DNA from: Iphinoe sp. HA4291-MV1
Lineage (GTDB): Bacteria; Cyanobacteriota; Cyanobacteriia; Cyanobacteriales; Nostocaceae
Reading direction: 5' to 3'
DNA length: 49,593 nucleotides
Assembly: GCA_019359415.1 (NCBI GenBank)
Contig: JAHHHH010000057.1
Span: forward strand, 1 to 49,593
Shown here: positions 26,442 to 35,335 of the stretch, piece by piece
How the letters are laid out: the number at the start of each line of letters is the position of its first letter
Position numbering within the stretch: the first letter of the stretch is position 1
Translations under genes and position numbers: made by a program
The notes under the pieces: model-generated
Seen by the model: only the letters and a program-made list of their open reading frames with translations
The model's database searches: none
What the model was told of the DNA's origin: nothing

Positions 26442-26527
26442 TTTGTTGGCGGAGCCTGCGCTTTGCGCTTACAAAATTAAGAATCCCTATACCATAAGTT
26501 GGGGGTACCAAACAAGGACGCCAAAAT

Positions 26528-26591
26528 AATTCACGCATTCGCTCATTCAAAGTATGTCCTGCGGACACGCTGCGCAGCGTGTCCGCAGGAC
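26528..26591. repeat. 46-bp direct repeat copy 2, ending in a 36-bp perfect palindrome
   Basis: The direct repeat spans 26528-26573. Its last 18 bases, GTCCTGCGGACACGCTGC (26556-26573), are followed at once by their exact inverse (26574-26591). A zero-spacer palindrome of this length would extrude as a cruciform or act as a strong RNA hairpin. Confidence 0.95.
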
Positions 26592-26616
26592 GAGCGCGAG
26601 GGTCAAATTCAATCAG

Positions 26617-26880
26617 CAAAATGGCAGATTGTTTTCTCGCTTTGTCTGTTTGCTTTCTCATTTCAGTAGTTTACGTATTCATTTTGGTGTTTTGCTCAAG
26701 CAAAATGGCAGATTGCTTTCTCATTTCAGTAGTTTACGTATTCATTTTGATGTTTTGCTCAGGCAAAATGGCAGATTGCTTTCTCATTTCAGTAGTTTAC
26801 GTATTCATTTTGATGTTTTCCGCAAACAAAATGGCAGATGACTTTCTCTATATGCTTAATTGCTTTCTCATTTCAGTAAT
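26617..26880. repeat. 63-bp tandem repeat array
   Basis: Units begin 'caaaatggcagattgctttc' at 26701 and 26764 with exact 63-bp spacing; a diverged first unit starts at 26617 with an extra 21 bp, and a degenerate last unit starts at 26827. As 63 is divisible by three, open frames run through on the plus strand (e.g. 26579-26911) giving a 21-residue hydrophobic repeat (KMADCFLISVVYVFILMFC). I see no ribosome-binding site, and treat it as a DNA repeat. Confidence 0.9.
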
Positions 26881-27086
26881 TCACACACTACTTATGTGCG
26901 CCTGCTTCTAAGAAGCATAGGGAAGGTAGTGGGAGCCTAGGATTGCTCCCTACTTTGATATCAGTTAAACTGATATAGCAGTCCTAAATGAGATTGTAAA
27001 TTGACCAGGAATTGTTTATAAATGATTTAGAATTGCTATACTTTTGTTTGTCTTCGCAGATCTGGGTTTGCTGTAATATAGCTGTT

Positions 27087-27383
27087 ATGAGAGCCAGAAT
27101 TGAAAACAGCGTGCTTTTTCTCCACCACGAAGATGTGCCAGAGTATAAAAAAGGCGGTTCTGTGGTGAGGAATAGTTATTTCTGGGCGCTGCGTTCAATC
27201 GCTGGAAAAGCTTCACGTTATGGTGATTGGGAATACGAGCCTGAGGTTTGGCTAGCACTGACGCGAATGCTGTTATCCTTTGCTGAGGCTGGCTATCTAG
27301 GGTTTAGAGAAACTGTGCTGGAGTTTCCTCTATCTCAAGGGGAAATTCCTGATGTACTGCGAGATGTTTCTACTTGGCAATAG
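27087..27383 (+). CDS. Small hypothetical protein
   Basis: A 98-residue frame starting MRARIENSVLFLHHEDVPEY. It is soluble-looking, with mixed charge and aromatic residues (YFWALRSIAGKASRYGDWEYEPEVWLAL), helical, and ends VLRDVSTWQ. The amino-acid composition looks protein-like and unlike repeat noise, but no domain is recognised. The longer frame from 27012 is an unlikely start. There is no clear Shine-Dalgarno. The upstream gap carries repeats only. Confidence 0.5.
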   Translation: MRARIENSVLFLHHEDVPEYKKGGSVVRNSYFWALRSIAGKASRYGDWEYEPEVWLALTRMLLSFAEAGYLGFRETVLEFPLSQGEIPDVLRDVSTWQ

Positions 27384-27542
27384 CTATAACTGGAGGCGGA
27401 GTCTCACAAATGGGAATTAGGATACGGTTGGGGTGGAATCTTAGAAAACTCATTTTCAGGTTAAACCTGGGAACGAGAATAATGTAGCAACATTTACAGA
27501 CAAACTTAATATTACATTAATTCCAAGAGTAGATATTTTTTG

Positions 27543-27573
27543 GGGGTAAAACTAGCGTAGCTAGTTTTGCCCC
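27543..27573. terminator. 13-bp hairpin between small hypotheticals
   Basis: GGGGTAAAACTAG (27543-27555) and CTAGTTTTGCCCC (27561-27573) pair with one G-U, loop CGTAG. It follows the hypothetical gene at 27087-27383 by 160 bp and precedes the next gene by 41 bp. The exit side is only TT, so it is a weak terminator candidate. Confidence 0.5.
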
Positions 27574-27613
27574 TTTGCGAAGAAATTCATCTGCTGAAAT
27601 CTATAGGAAAATT

Positions 27614-27928
27614 ATGAATAAAAGCTCTGAAGAATACCGTCAGTTCATTGAAAAATACCACGAGTTTATTGAAGAATACGATAAATTTCTCAAGCAGTAT
27701 GCACATTCTTCACAACTGACTACAGCCATGAAAACCTCAATACAGCAAAATACTCCAGTCACTTTATCATACGAAAATGCTGTACATGGACACATAGAGG
27801 CCACGAAAGCATACCTAAAAGCAGTCACAATATATAAGCAGTTAGTCCAGAAATGGCTTTTGATAGCAAAATCCTGTTACAAGGGTAAATTTTCAGATAG
27901 GTTCGAACACCATTTCAGGAATGAGTAG
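27614..27928 (+). CDS. Small coiled-coil-like hypothetical protein
   Basis: A 104-residue frame starting [18 protein letters not shown], with AGGA five bases before the ATG. It is almost all helix with heptad-like spacing of aromatic and Lys/Glu residues ([30 protein letters not shown]). No domain is recognised. The 3' end overlaps the convergent truB by 36 bp. The clear ribosome-binding site supports it. Confidence 0.55.
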   Translation: MNKSSEEYRQFIEKYHEFIEEYDKFLKQYAHSSQLTTAMKTSIQQNTPVTLSYENAVHGHIEATKAYLKAVTIYKQLVQKWLLIAKSCYKGKFSDRFEHHFRNE

Positions 27929-28780
27929 CTGCTCCTCATCTAAATTTACCAGTTTACCCATTCCCAAAAAACGCCCATCTTCATGGTAAACTCGTAAGAT
28001 TTCTAAAACATTGAAAGTTACAGGAATACGCTGACCTTGACACCATTTCTGTGCTTGAGTTGCTGGTAAGGTTATAGAAGGAAGATGCTGTAGTGCTGCA
28101 TCAGGGAGAAGGGGTTGAAATGTCCCAGCTTGCACCTTCGCTTCCAAGTCGGTAATGGTCATACTATTTGCTAAGTGAAACCCACTACTTTGTGTTCGGC
28201 TCAAAGCAGCAAGAGTCCCACCAGTTTGTAAAACTGTCCCTAAATCACGAGCGATCGCTCGAATATATGTACCCGCACCAGTGGCGATCGCCACATCTAA
28301 TTCGGGAAACTCCTCTTCTCGCCAGTCCAAAATTTCAATCTTGAAAACTTCCACTATCCGCGCTGGTACTTCTACATCTTCTCCTTTACGTGCCAAGTCG
28401 TACAGGCGTTTCCCTTGAACTTGAATGGCGCTGTAAATTGGAGGAATTTGTTCAATTTTGCCGACAAATTGTTGCAGTGCTGATTTTACCGCTTCTAAAC
28501 TCAACCCAGTAGAAGGTTGCGAGGCGATGATTTCACCTTGCAAATCATCGGTTGTTGTACGCACACCCAGGCGAATTGTGGCTTTGTAAGCTTTTTCTGG
28601 TGGAAGATATTGTAATAGACGAGTTGCTTTCCCAAGGGCGATGGGTAATACTCCTGTTGCTGCTGGATCTAAAGTTCCAGCGTGCCCTACCCGCTTGAGG
28701 TGCAGAAGCTTACGTGTCTTCGCCACACAGTCGTGGGAAGTCCAATCGAATGGTTTGTTGAGATTGAGGAAGCCTTGCAT
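27893..28780 (-). CDS. truB: tRNA pseudouridine(55) synthase
   Basis: A 295-residue enzyme that isomerises U55 in the T-loop of tRNAs. The N-terminus [15 protein letters not shown] and the catalytic motif [15 protein letters not shown] (catalytic Asp about 38) are diagnostic; [12 protein letters not shown] is the conserved motif III, and a short C-terminal PUA-like tail follows. The gene starts 22 bp from a strong hairpin repeat (28802-28868). It is not in the common nusA-infB-rbfA-truB cluster here. Confidence 0.95.
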   Translation of the reverse strand: MQGFLNLNKPFDWTSHDCVAKTRKLLHLKRVGHAGTLDPAATGVLPIALGKATRLLQYLPPEKAYKATIRLGVRTTTDDLQGEIIASQPSTGLSLEAVKSALQQFVGKIEQIPPIYSAIQVQGKRLYDLARKGEDVEVPARIVEVFKIEILDWREEEFPELDVAIATGAGTYIRAIARDLGTVLQTGGTLAALSRTQSSGFHLANSMTITDLEAKVQAGTFQPLLPDAALQHLPSITLPATQAQKWCQGQRIPVTFNVLEILRVYHEDGRFLGMGKLVNLDEEQLLIPEMVFEPI

Positions 28781-28801
28781 ATGGATTATGAATTATATTA
28801 G

Positions 28802-28868
28802 AACCGCACCCTCGACGCAGATAAACGCAGATGAATTATCTGTGTGCATCTGCGTCGAGGGTGCGGTT
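28802..28868. repeat. 67-bp hairpin repeat with 21-bp perfect arms
   Basis: Arms at 28802-28822 and 28848-28868 (AACCGCACCCTCGACGCAGAT and its inverse) match perfectly. The 25-base centre has a further CAGAT/ATCTG pair. It lies between truB (start 28780) and the 3' end of the hydrolase gene (28876), so could terminate the latter. Diverged copies or half-copies occur at 6550-6613, 3815-4010 and 15887-15911. Confidence 0.9.
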
Positions 28869-28875
28869 TCATTTT

Positions 28876-30561
28876 TCATTTCCTCGCCTGCGCTAACTCA
28901 GTACGCGTCAGGAAGCGTACAAGACTTAAATTACCAGAACGACCGGAAATGGCTCTAGCGTAGGCGGCGTTGAGATAGGCATTATATTTTGGTGTTCTTG
29001 TCACGTAAGTTTCAAAAAAAGGCACACTCAAAACATTCATATAACGACGTGCAAGGCTAGGATTATTTCCAACCACCTCTGAAGGTAATGCGAATTGCTG
29101 TTTACTACCTCTACCATTTCCAATGATGGAAAAGTGAGTTGCACCAGAAACCACTGCTAGATACTTTTGAGAATTATTGATCCAAGAGAATGGAAGAAGT
29201 TGTTCGTATAAAGCTGGCGCTATGGTATCATCACTACCAGCAACAATCATCACTGGAGTTTGAATTTGGCTTAAACCAGCTTCTCCGAAGATGCTACTGG
29301 TCATTGGGTTAACCGCAATGACAGCCTTAATTCTCCCATCCCGAAAATTATAATATTCTTTAGGGTTATGAGCATGTAATTTGAGAGCCTGACACTGAAG
29401 TAGCAAAGATAGATTCCAAGTATCTCGGAGTGCTTTAGGGTGACAGTCTTTTTGAAGTTGCCCAAAGTTAATTTTTGCACCTGCCAAAGCTAAAGCTGTA
29501 TAACCACCGAAAGATTGACCAAAAACTCCAACTTTTTGCAGGTTGAGCCGACCTTTAAAACGTGCATCGGTTCGGCTACGCTCTTCTAGCTGGTTCAATA
29601 CGTATTCTATATCGAGAGGTCGGTTTTTAAATTCATCCGCTTGCACAACTTCACTAGTACTTCCATTCAGGAGCGATCGCAATTGTTTGGTATCACTTCC
29701 CGGATGGTTGGGAACCACAACAGCAAACCCGTGGGAAGCCAGGTGAGTTGCTAAATATTCAAAGTTACTGCTGTCTGAACCCAAACCGTGGGAAATGACG
29801 ATGACAGGTAAGCGACTTTGAAGGTTGGGAAGGTAGACATCAGTCAGCAAAAATCGTCTGCGTACTGAGTCGAAAAACTTCAGCGTTTGTTTTTGAGATG
29901 TAAACCGTCCTTTACGTCGTAAATCTGGTAATTGTGAGAGGTCTAGCGGTAAGCTAATGGCAGCAGCCTCGACAATTGACTTTTGAGAAACTCTAGTAAC
30001 GGCTCTATTCGTTTCGTTGACGAGTTTTTCTAGTTCCGCAGCAATTTCCAAAGTCCTTGATAAATCTATGTGAATTCCAGAACTGGGATACTGACGCAAC
30101 AAATTCAATAATGTTAAGCCTCTCGGTTCAGCGGAGGCTAAAATGAGTGCTGAGCGCAAGGCGTGAAATCCTGCTTTTGGTTGACGAGATTCGGTTTTTA
30201 TAACTTGTGTCAACCGTCGCAGTAGAAATTCTCCTTGTGGTGTGTAGAGAAATTGTGAAACCGCTACTGGACTGATTTTAATCGGACTGAGTAAAGTACG
30301 CCGCAACTGCTGAAGCTGTTCTTTTCTGAGATTCAGATATTGGGTATAAACTGCTAACTCGTCGTCAATGACACCTGTTCTGGCGTACTTTTCCAAAGCA
30401 GTGACAGATACAGAACGCTCAAAGGGTGAATATGATGCGTAAATTCGTTCTGCTGCTATGGCAGATTTACCAACCCCAAGTGTTGGTAACAAAATTGAGA
30501 GAACCAGCGACAGCGAATTCTTTCTCAAGGCGCTAGTCCAATGACCAAATAAACTGTTCAT
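28876..30561 (-). CDS. Exported alpha/beta hydrolase with N-terminal DUF1400
   Basis: A 561-residue protein. The signal peptide is about 1-37 (ending KSAIAAE). DUF1400-like helical domain (about 38-150) contains RIYASYSPFERSVSVTALE and GEFLLRRLTQVI. The hydrolase domain (about 230-530) has the oxyanion HGLGSDSSNF, nucleophile elbow GVFGQSFGG (Ser350), an Asp in VIVAGSDDTIAP and His in GATHFSI. It is probably a periplasmic or outer-envelope esterase/lipase-like enzyme, with unknown substrate. The combination is typical of cyanobacteria. Confidence 0.88.
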   Translation of the reverse strand: MNSLFGHWTSALRKNSLSLVLSILLPTLGVGKSAIAAERIYASYSPFERSVSVTALEKYARTGVIDDELAVYTQYLNLRKEQLQQLRRTLLSPIKISPVAVSQFLYTPQGEFLLRRLTQVIKTESRQPKAGFHALRSALILASAEPRGLTLLNLLRQYPSSGIHIDLSRTLEIAAELEKLVNETNRAVTRVSQKSIVEAAAISLPLDLSQLPDLRRKGRFTSQKQTLKFFDSVRRRFLLTDVYLPNLQSRLPVIVISHGLGSDSSNFEYLATHLASHGFAVVVPNHPGSDTKQLRSLLNGSTSEVVQADEFKNRPLDIEYVLNQLEERSRTDARFKGRLNLQKVGVFGQSFGGYTALALAGAKINFGQLQKDCHPKALRDTWNLSLLLQCQALKLHAHNPKEYYNFRDGRIKAVIAVNPMTSSIFGEAGLSQIQTPVMIVAGSDDTIAPALYEQLLPFSWINNSQKYLAVVSGATHFSIIGNGRGSKQQFALPSEVVGNNPSLARRYMNVLSVPFFETYVTRTPKYNAYLNAAYARAISGRSGNLSLVRFLTRTELAQARK

Positions 30562-30901
30562 TGTTTAATTGTGCAAGGAGATATGATTTAACAAGGCGTT
30601 AGCTGTGGGGGTTGTGCGGACACCCTAGAAAGGAACTCATGTTTGAAAATTCAACAACAAAACTTTCAAAAGCATATTAAGTAAGTGTTATTCCCATTTT
30701 TACTGTATCAAAATAGCTGAACTTTTGGAATAGTTATGAGTCATTGGTCATGAGTCATTAGTAAGAGTTTCAGGTTTTTTGATATTTCTTAATGTAGTTC
30801 TGTTTATTTCTACTTACTTACATCTGCAAATTAAAATACTACATAAAAACAAAGGAGTATAAAATGAACAAAACAACAAAAGCACTGTTGTGAAGTTTAG
30901 A
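30562..30901. other. Intergenic region with a ten-codon translated-looking frame
   Basis: The region holds the hydrolase promoter, a short heptamer-like stretch ('gagtcattggtcatgagtcat', 30738-30759) and, at 30864-30893, an ATG frame MNKTTKALL followed by TGA, with an excellent AAAGGAG site eight bases upstream. The latter could be a leader peptide or the severed start of a lost gene. Confidence 0.5.
30864..30893 (+). pseudogene. Ten-codon start of a lost gene, or leader peptide
   Basis: AAAGGAG (30851-30857) precedes the ATG by six bases. The frame reads M-N-K-T-T-K-A-L-L-stop, resembling the first residues of a secretory signal peptide. The following 8 bp reach the 3' end of the EamA transporter gene, so the remainder may have been deleted. 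Too short to be sure. Confidence 0.3.
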
Positions 30902-31819
30902 TTAACGTGCTTTTCCCAAGGCAATAGCAGCAGAACCTATGACAACTAAAACTGCTCCTATGATTCCTATAAAGGAAATGTGTTCTGGTATGATGAGAGT
31001 TGGTACTATTACTGATACAAGCCAAACTGATATTAAAGTGACAATAGGAGCTAATGCCAAAACTGCACTCACGCGTGATGCTTCCCAATGTTCCAAAGAT
31101 TCAGCGAAGGCACCATAAGCAATAAGAGTATTTAAAGCACAAAAAAGCAACATACCCAAATGCAATGGATTGAGTGAAAAAATTGCTTTTGGGTTAGCAA
31201 ATGGAGTCAACAACAAAGCACATCCTGCATAAATAATGAGCATAATGCTAGGAGAAGATAAAGATTGCAATAATTGCTTTTGTGCCAAAGCATAAATAGC
31301 CCAAGCGATCGCACTTAGCACAATCAAACCACTACCCAAAAGGTATTGACCATGAGCTGTCACTAAATTCTTTAATTGTTCGTGAAAAAATAGAGTGAAT
31401 CCTACAGTAAGAGTACTTACGCCAATCCACTGAGGCAGAGTATAGCATTCTTTAAAAAGAAATAAACCACCAAAACCCAGAAGTAAGGGAGCCAACTGAA
31501 TAATAACTTCAGTGTTAGTGGGTGCAGTCAGTGCTAAACCTTGGGTGAAGAGAATATAGTTAGCTGCTAAGCCAAGAATAGCAATTGCTAGCAACTTCCA
31601 AGAAGTGGAACGCAATCTTTCTAATGTCGGTAATTTTCCTCGCCATCCTAAATAAACAGCTAATAACACAAACGATCCCAAAAAGCGAAACCAAATGAGG
31701 GTGTAGACATCAAGTACTTGTAGAGTGACCACCAAAGCAATAGGTAGAATTCCCCACAAAAAAACGCTCAACAGCGATAATGCTAGCCCCAAACGCCAGC
31801 GACCAGAAGTTGTATGCAT
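30902..31819 (-). CDS. EamA/DMT family transporter
   Basis: A 305-residue membrane protein with ten hydrophobic segments in two EamA repeats (about 8-145 and 155-300). N-terminal ALSLLSVFLWGILPIAL and the second-repeat GSGLIVLSAIAWAIYALAQKQLL fit drug/metabolite transporters (RhaT/YdcZ-like family). The substrate cannot be inferred. It is transcribed alone. Upstream is a short heptamer stretch ('ttagttattagtcattagtc', 31822-31858). Confidence 0.88.
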   Translation of the reverse strand: MHTTSGRWRLGLALSLLSVFLWGILPIALVVTLQVLDVYTLIWFRFLGSFVLLAVYLGWRGKLPTLERLRSTSWKLLAIAILGLAANYILFTQGLALTAPTNTEVIIQLAPLLLGFGGLFLFKECYTLPQWIGVSTLTVGFTLFFHEQLKNLVTAHGQYLLGSGLIVLSAIAWAIYALAQKQLLQSLSSPSIMLIIYAGCALLLTPFANPKAIFSLNPLHLGMLLFCALNTLIAYGAFAESLEHWEASRVSAVLALAPIVTLISVWLVSVIVPTLIIPEHISFIGIIGAVLVVIGSAAIALGKAR

Positions 31820-31978
31820 ATTAGTTATTAGTCATTAGTCATTAGTTATTAGCTATTAGACTTCTTGCACTCATTCGCTCTTTTCGCGCTCTTCTTTGCA
31901 ACGCCAGTCGCCCGCCCCCTAGTTGGAAACCTTCTTGGCGCTTACGCTCACAATTGACTAACGATAAAGGACAAAACT

Positions 31979-33154
31979 TTAAAAGAAATCAGCCATCCAA
32001 GGGGATGCGCCAGCAAATATTAAAGTAGCTGCTAATAGAGCCGTTTCTGTAGCATCAAGTTGTCCAGTAAGTTGCAATTGTTGCGGGGTAAAAAAGCCCG
32101 TGTAGAGAGGTGCTAATCCTCTAATGTCTAGCTTCATCTCACCTTTTCCACCACTAATAACTTCACCGCGTCCATTGGTAACAGACAGAATAAATCTACC
32201 ATTGTTTTCAGCAAGCAGGTCATCTTGAACTTCCAGGTGCAGTTCTGCTTGAATTCCTAGTGGATAACCTCGCTTCTCTAGAGCCTTAACCACATTGACT
32301 ACGCGCAGCATCCAACACTGAGCAGACTTTTGTTTGGTAGTTTGCTCTGGTAGCAGTAAAGTTAGGGCGTCGATCGCAGATCCTCTCCATCGCATATAGT
32401 CGATCATAGAGCGATGATTGGCAATAAAGCTCCATAAGGTTTGTGCAGCACCACTTGTCAGGACTACCCAATCCCTGATACGTATAAAAGAGTCATTCTG
32501 GTTTCGGTGCTGACTGAAGATGACATAGCCTTGGGGTTGGTCTGCACAACCGATAAGATAGGCGTAAACTGCTTCCTTCTCATCTGGTCTAAATATACGT
32601 TCCCACAAACCTAGATGTCGGTCTAGAAATCCATTGTTGAGTTTTGCCTGCTGTTGATAAAGTTCATGAAAGACTTGATGATGATTTGAAACAGCTACAA
32701 CAGATAGTGGCTGTTCCTTCACCTGAATACTCTCAGTAGGAACTTCCCAAATACAAGAGATACCCCCTTGTTCATACCCCACTTTTCGGTATAAGCGTTG
32801 AATCGCTGGATAGAGAGCACAGATGGGTACTCCCGTGACATAGAGTTCTCTAACAGCGTGCTGCATCATAGCTAATGCTGCTCCACCTCCACGATATTCT
32901 GGAGCAATACCTACTGCAGCTATCCCTATCATAGGTACACGCTGACTACCCCACCATTGAGCCATTGGGATAGTCGCTAGTCCGCCAGCAACTTGCTCTC
33001 CTACACGGATGACACGGAAATTTTCTATACCGATGCGGTTGAAGGAAATCTCGCTATCACCTGGCGACATGAGAAAACACTGCTCCAGGATATTCCCCAG
33101 CCGCTGAATGTCCTGTTGATTGACAACTTGGCTGTATTCAAATTTTGACATCAT
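31979..33154 (-). CDS. Eis-like GNAT acetyltransferase with SCP2-like C-terminus
   Basis: A 391-residue protein with two GNAT-like halves and a C-terminal sterol-carrier-protein-like domain, as in the mycobacterial Eis family. Acetyl-CoA binding motif: VGIAPEYRGGGAALAMM (about 82-98). Next are LYPAIQRLYRKVGYEQ and the C-terminal SVTNGRGEVISGGKGEMKLDIRGLAPL in pieces, with the terminal F-F (MADFF) serving as catalytic carboxylate in the family. Substrate amine unknown; Eis enzymes acetylate aminoglycosides and lysines. Upstream (33155-33281) carries no gene. Confidence 0.88.
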   Translation of the reverse strand: MMSKFEYSQVVNQQDIQRLGNILEQCFLMSPGDSEISFNRIGIENFRVIRVGEQVAGGLATIPMAQWWGSQRVPMIGIAAVGIAPEYRGGGAALAMMQHAVRELYVTGVPICALYPAIQRLYRKVGYEQGGISCIWEVPTESIQVKEQPLSVVAVSNHHQVFHELYQQQAKLNNGFLDRHLGLWERIFRPDEKEAVYAYLIGCADQPQGYVIFSQHRNQNDSFIRIRDWVVLTSGAAQTLWSFIANHRSMIDYMRWRGSAIDALTLLLPEQTTKQKSAQCWMLRVVNVVKALEKRGYPLGIQAELHLEVQDDLLAENNGRFILSVTNGRGEVISGGKGEMKLDIRGLAPLYTGFFTPQQLQLTGQLDATETALLAATLIFAGASPWMADFF

Positions 33155-33281
33155 TGTATATACTGCCTAGCACGACCAAACTACAAATATACTACAGCAG
33201 GCAGTCGTACTAGCGCCTCACTCAATAGGTTCATCTCTCATGTGTTCAAACAGGAGTTTCACTTTTTCTTTACAAGCAATA

Positions 33282-34055
33282 TTAACCCCTAATATCCAAT
33301 CCTTTACCATTCAGACGACTAAGAAAAGTACGTAAGCGATCGCTCTCTGGATTGGAGAGAACTTGGTGAGCCAAACCTTGTTCTACCACAACACCTTGAT
33401 CCAAAAATATAACTCGATGTGCCACTTCGCGGGCAAATTGCATTTCATGAGTGACAACTATCATCGTCATACCTTCTGCTGCCAATTGCTGCATGACTTG
33501 CAACACCTCACCAACAAGTTCCGGATCTAAGGCGCTGGTTGGTTCATCAAAAAGCATAACTTGGGGATTCATACACAGACTACGAGCAATAGCTACCCGT
33601 TGCTTTTGTCCTCCTGAAAGTTGTTCTGGATATGCAGATGCTTTGTCAAAAAGCCCAACTTTTTCGAGATAAAATCTCGCCAATTGTGTACTTTCTTTCG
33701 CTGATTTCCCCAGCACTTTACGCGGAGCAAGTGTCAGGTTTTCTAGTACGCTTAAATGAGGAAACAGGTTAAACTGTTGAAAAACCATGCCTACTTGTGT
33801 TCGTAGTTTTCGTAGTTGCCTATTGCTAAAACTAGGTTGCGATAAGTCAATATTGTTGACTACTAAACGTCCACAATCGATAGTTTCCAAGCGGTTGAAG
33901 CAGCGGAGCAAAGTACTCTTGCCACAACCAGAAGCACCAATAACTGCTACAACTTCTCCTCGTTTGATTTCGCCGGTTATTCCTTTGAGAACTTTTAAGG
34001 AACCGTAACTCTTTTCAATGTCTTCAAAGACAATTGCAGGAGAGGAATTGTTCAT
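33282..34055 (-). CDS. Polar amino-acid ABC transporter ATP-binding protein
   Basis: A 257-residue ABC ATPase of the GlnQ/HisP type. Walker [11 protein letters not shown]-loop in [20 protein letters not shown]; signature [15 protein letters not shown]; Walker [13 protein letters not shown]; His switch in VVTHEMQF. It powers uptake of polar amino acids across the plasma membrane. It is divergent from the binding protein/permease pair starting about 200 bp away, which are its likely partners (inference from context). Confidence 0.92.
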   Translation of the reverse strand: MNNSSPAIVFEDIEKSYGSLKVLKGITGEIKRGEVVAVIGASGCGKSTLLRCFNRLETIDCGRLVVNNIDLSQPSFSNRQLRKLRTQVGMVFQQFNLFPHLSVLENLTLAPRKVLGKSAKESTQLARFYLEKVGLFDKASAYPEQLSGGQKQRVAIARSLCMNPQVMLFDEPTSALDPELVGEVLQVMQQLAAEGMTMIVVTHEMQFAREVAHRVIFLDQGVVVEQGLAHQVLSNPESDRLRTFLSRLNGKGLDIRG

Positions 34056-34271
34056 TTTCTATGTTTCTTGAACGACAGATGATTCTAGCTACACACTCTG
34101 ATACAAGAAAGCATAAAAGTTAAGCTAGTACATATTTGAAGATATTTAGTTACGATATGGAAATTCATTGTCCGTTTCTGTAGTACCTTTAAATGTACTT
34201 CTTTGAAAATATCATATTTGTTAACAATTATTTATTTGGAAAGAAACCATGTTCGAGCGAAAAGTGACGCG

Positions 34272-34386
34272 ATCGCCCATATATGCCCAGAGGGTTTCTG
34301 GAAGAAACCCTCTCCTCGAATCTCCGATTCAAGGCAAAGTCGCGGAGCGACTTTGGGGCATAGGGCGCGTTACGCGATCGCGTTTC
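34272..34386. repeat. Palindromic repeat element abutting a lipoprotein start
   Basis: The segment is delimited by near-inverse ends (CGCGATCGCCCATATATGCCC at the left in two parts, GGGGCATAGGGCGCGTTACGCGATCGCG at the right in two parts) and contains two internal hairpins: AGGGTTTCT/AGAAACCCT (34292-34312) and AAAGTCGC/GCGACTTT (34337-34355). It keeps the reading frame open between ATG 34249 and ATG 34387. Confidence 0.7.
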
Positions 34387-35226
34387 ATGAAACATTTCTT
34401 AACTGGTTTAGGTGCAGCTGTGATTTTGTCAGCTTGTGAGAATTCAGGCAGCAATACTGGCAGTACCTCTAACGATAAGTCAAAGACGACAGCAAAGCAA
34501 ACATCACAAACAGGACAAGGCAAAACCATTAAAGTTGCCACAGAACCTGCTTTTCCACCCTTTGAGTCCAAAGGTTCGGGAAATGAACTTGTAGGCTTTG
34601 ATATTGACCTCATAAAAGCAGTAGGACAAGCAGCTGGACTAACGGTTGAATTCCAAAGTCTACCTTTTGATGGTATTATTCCAGGACTTCAAGCAAATAC
34701 TGTTGATGCTGCCATCAGTTCAATCACCATCACATCAGAACGCGCTCAAGCAGTATCCTTCTCCCGACCATATTTTAAAGCAGGGTTAGCGATCGCAGTC
34801 CGCCAAGAGAACACAGCAATCACCAATCTAGATAGTCTAAAAGGCAAAAACATTGCTGTCCAAATTGGGACAACCGGATCTAGAAAAGCCAAAAGCATTT
34901 CTGGTGCTCAAGTGCGGGAATTCGACTCTGCTCCTTTAGCTTTGCAGGAACTGGCAAATGGTAACGTGGATGCTGTCATTAACGATGCTCCTGTGACTTT
35001 AGAAGCTATCAAAAGTGGCAACATCAAAGGTCTAAAGGTAGTTGGTCAACTTATCACCGAAGAATACTATGGCATTGCCCTGCCGAAAAATTCTCCCAAC
35101 CTCAACGCCATTAACACAGCTCTTGCAAAGATAATTTCAAACGGTTCCTACGCTCAAATTTACAAGAAGTGGTTTAGTGCAGAACCTCCAAAATTGCCAG
35201 AGACTGCGCCAGCTTCTACCTCCTGA
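34387..35226 (+). CDS. Amino-acid ABC transporter substrate-binding lipoprotein
   Basis: The 279-residue product has a lipoprotein signal MKHFLTGLGAAVILSAC (lipobox LSAC, Cys17), a Ser/Thr-rich linker and an SBP_bac_3 domain (about 45-270) with VATEPAFPPFESKGSGNELVGFDID in pieces, DAAISSITITSERAQAVSFSRPYF and NDAPVTLEA. It captures a polar amino acid for the permease downstream. The frame is open back to ATG 34249, which has a GGAAAG site, but the extra 46 residues are encoded by a palindromic repeat and would spoil the signal peptide; ATG 34387 is chosen. Which start is used cannot be settled by sequence alone. Confidence 0.9.
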   Translation: MKHFLTGLGAAVILSACENSGSNTGSTSNDKSKTTAKQTSQTGQGKTIKVATEPAFPPFESKGSGNELVGFDIDLIKAVGQAAGLTVEFQSLPFDGIIPGLQANTVDAAISSITITSERAQAVSFSRPYFKAGLAIAVRQENTAITNLDSLKGKNIAVQIGTTGSRKAKSISGAQVREFDSAPLALQELANGNVDAVINDAPVTLEAIKSGNIKGLKVVGQLITEEYYGIALPKNSPNLNAINTALAKIISNGSYAQIYKKWFSAEPPKLPETAPASTS

Positions 35227-35265
35227 GGAGAGAACAAGGGCTAGCAACAGAGCAAGGAGATTATA

Positions 35266-35311
35266 CCCAATGCCCATTGCCCAATGCCCATTGCCCATTG
35301 CCCATTGCCCA
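35266..35311. repeat. Heptamer array between binding protein and permease genes
   Basis: About six units of CCCAATG, CCCATTG in tandem. It lies in the gap between the lipoprotein stop (35226) and the permease start (35336) and separates two genes of one operon. Confidence 0.93.
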
Positions 35312-35335
35312 TCCCCTCATCCTTCTCAACTGATA

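Noticed and set aside
26396-26880. Possible CRISPR array
   Set aside because: Units are contiguous tandem repeats (63 bp, no unique spacers) and no cas genes are nearby.
26579-26911. 110-codon hydrophobic frame across the 63-bp array
   Set aside because: It starts inside a palindromic repeat, lacks a ribosome-binding site and the sequence is explained by the DNA repeat.
27895-27915. GGTTCGAAC resembling a tRNA T-arm
   Set aside because: It lies inside the truB coding sequence, with no acceptor stem or anticodon arm around it.
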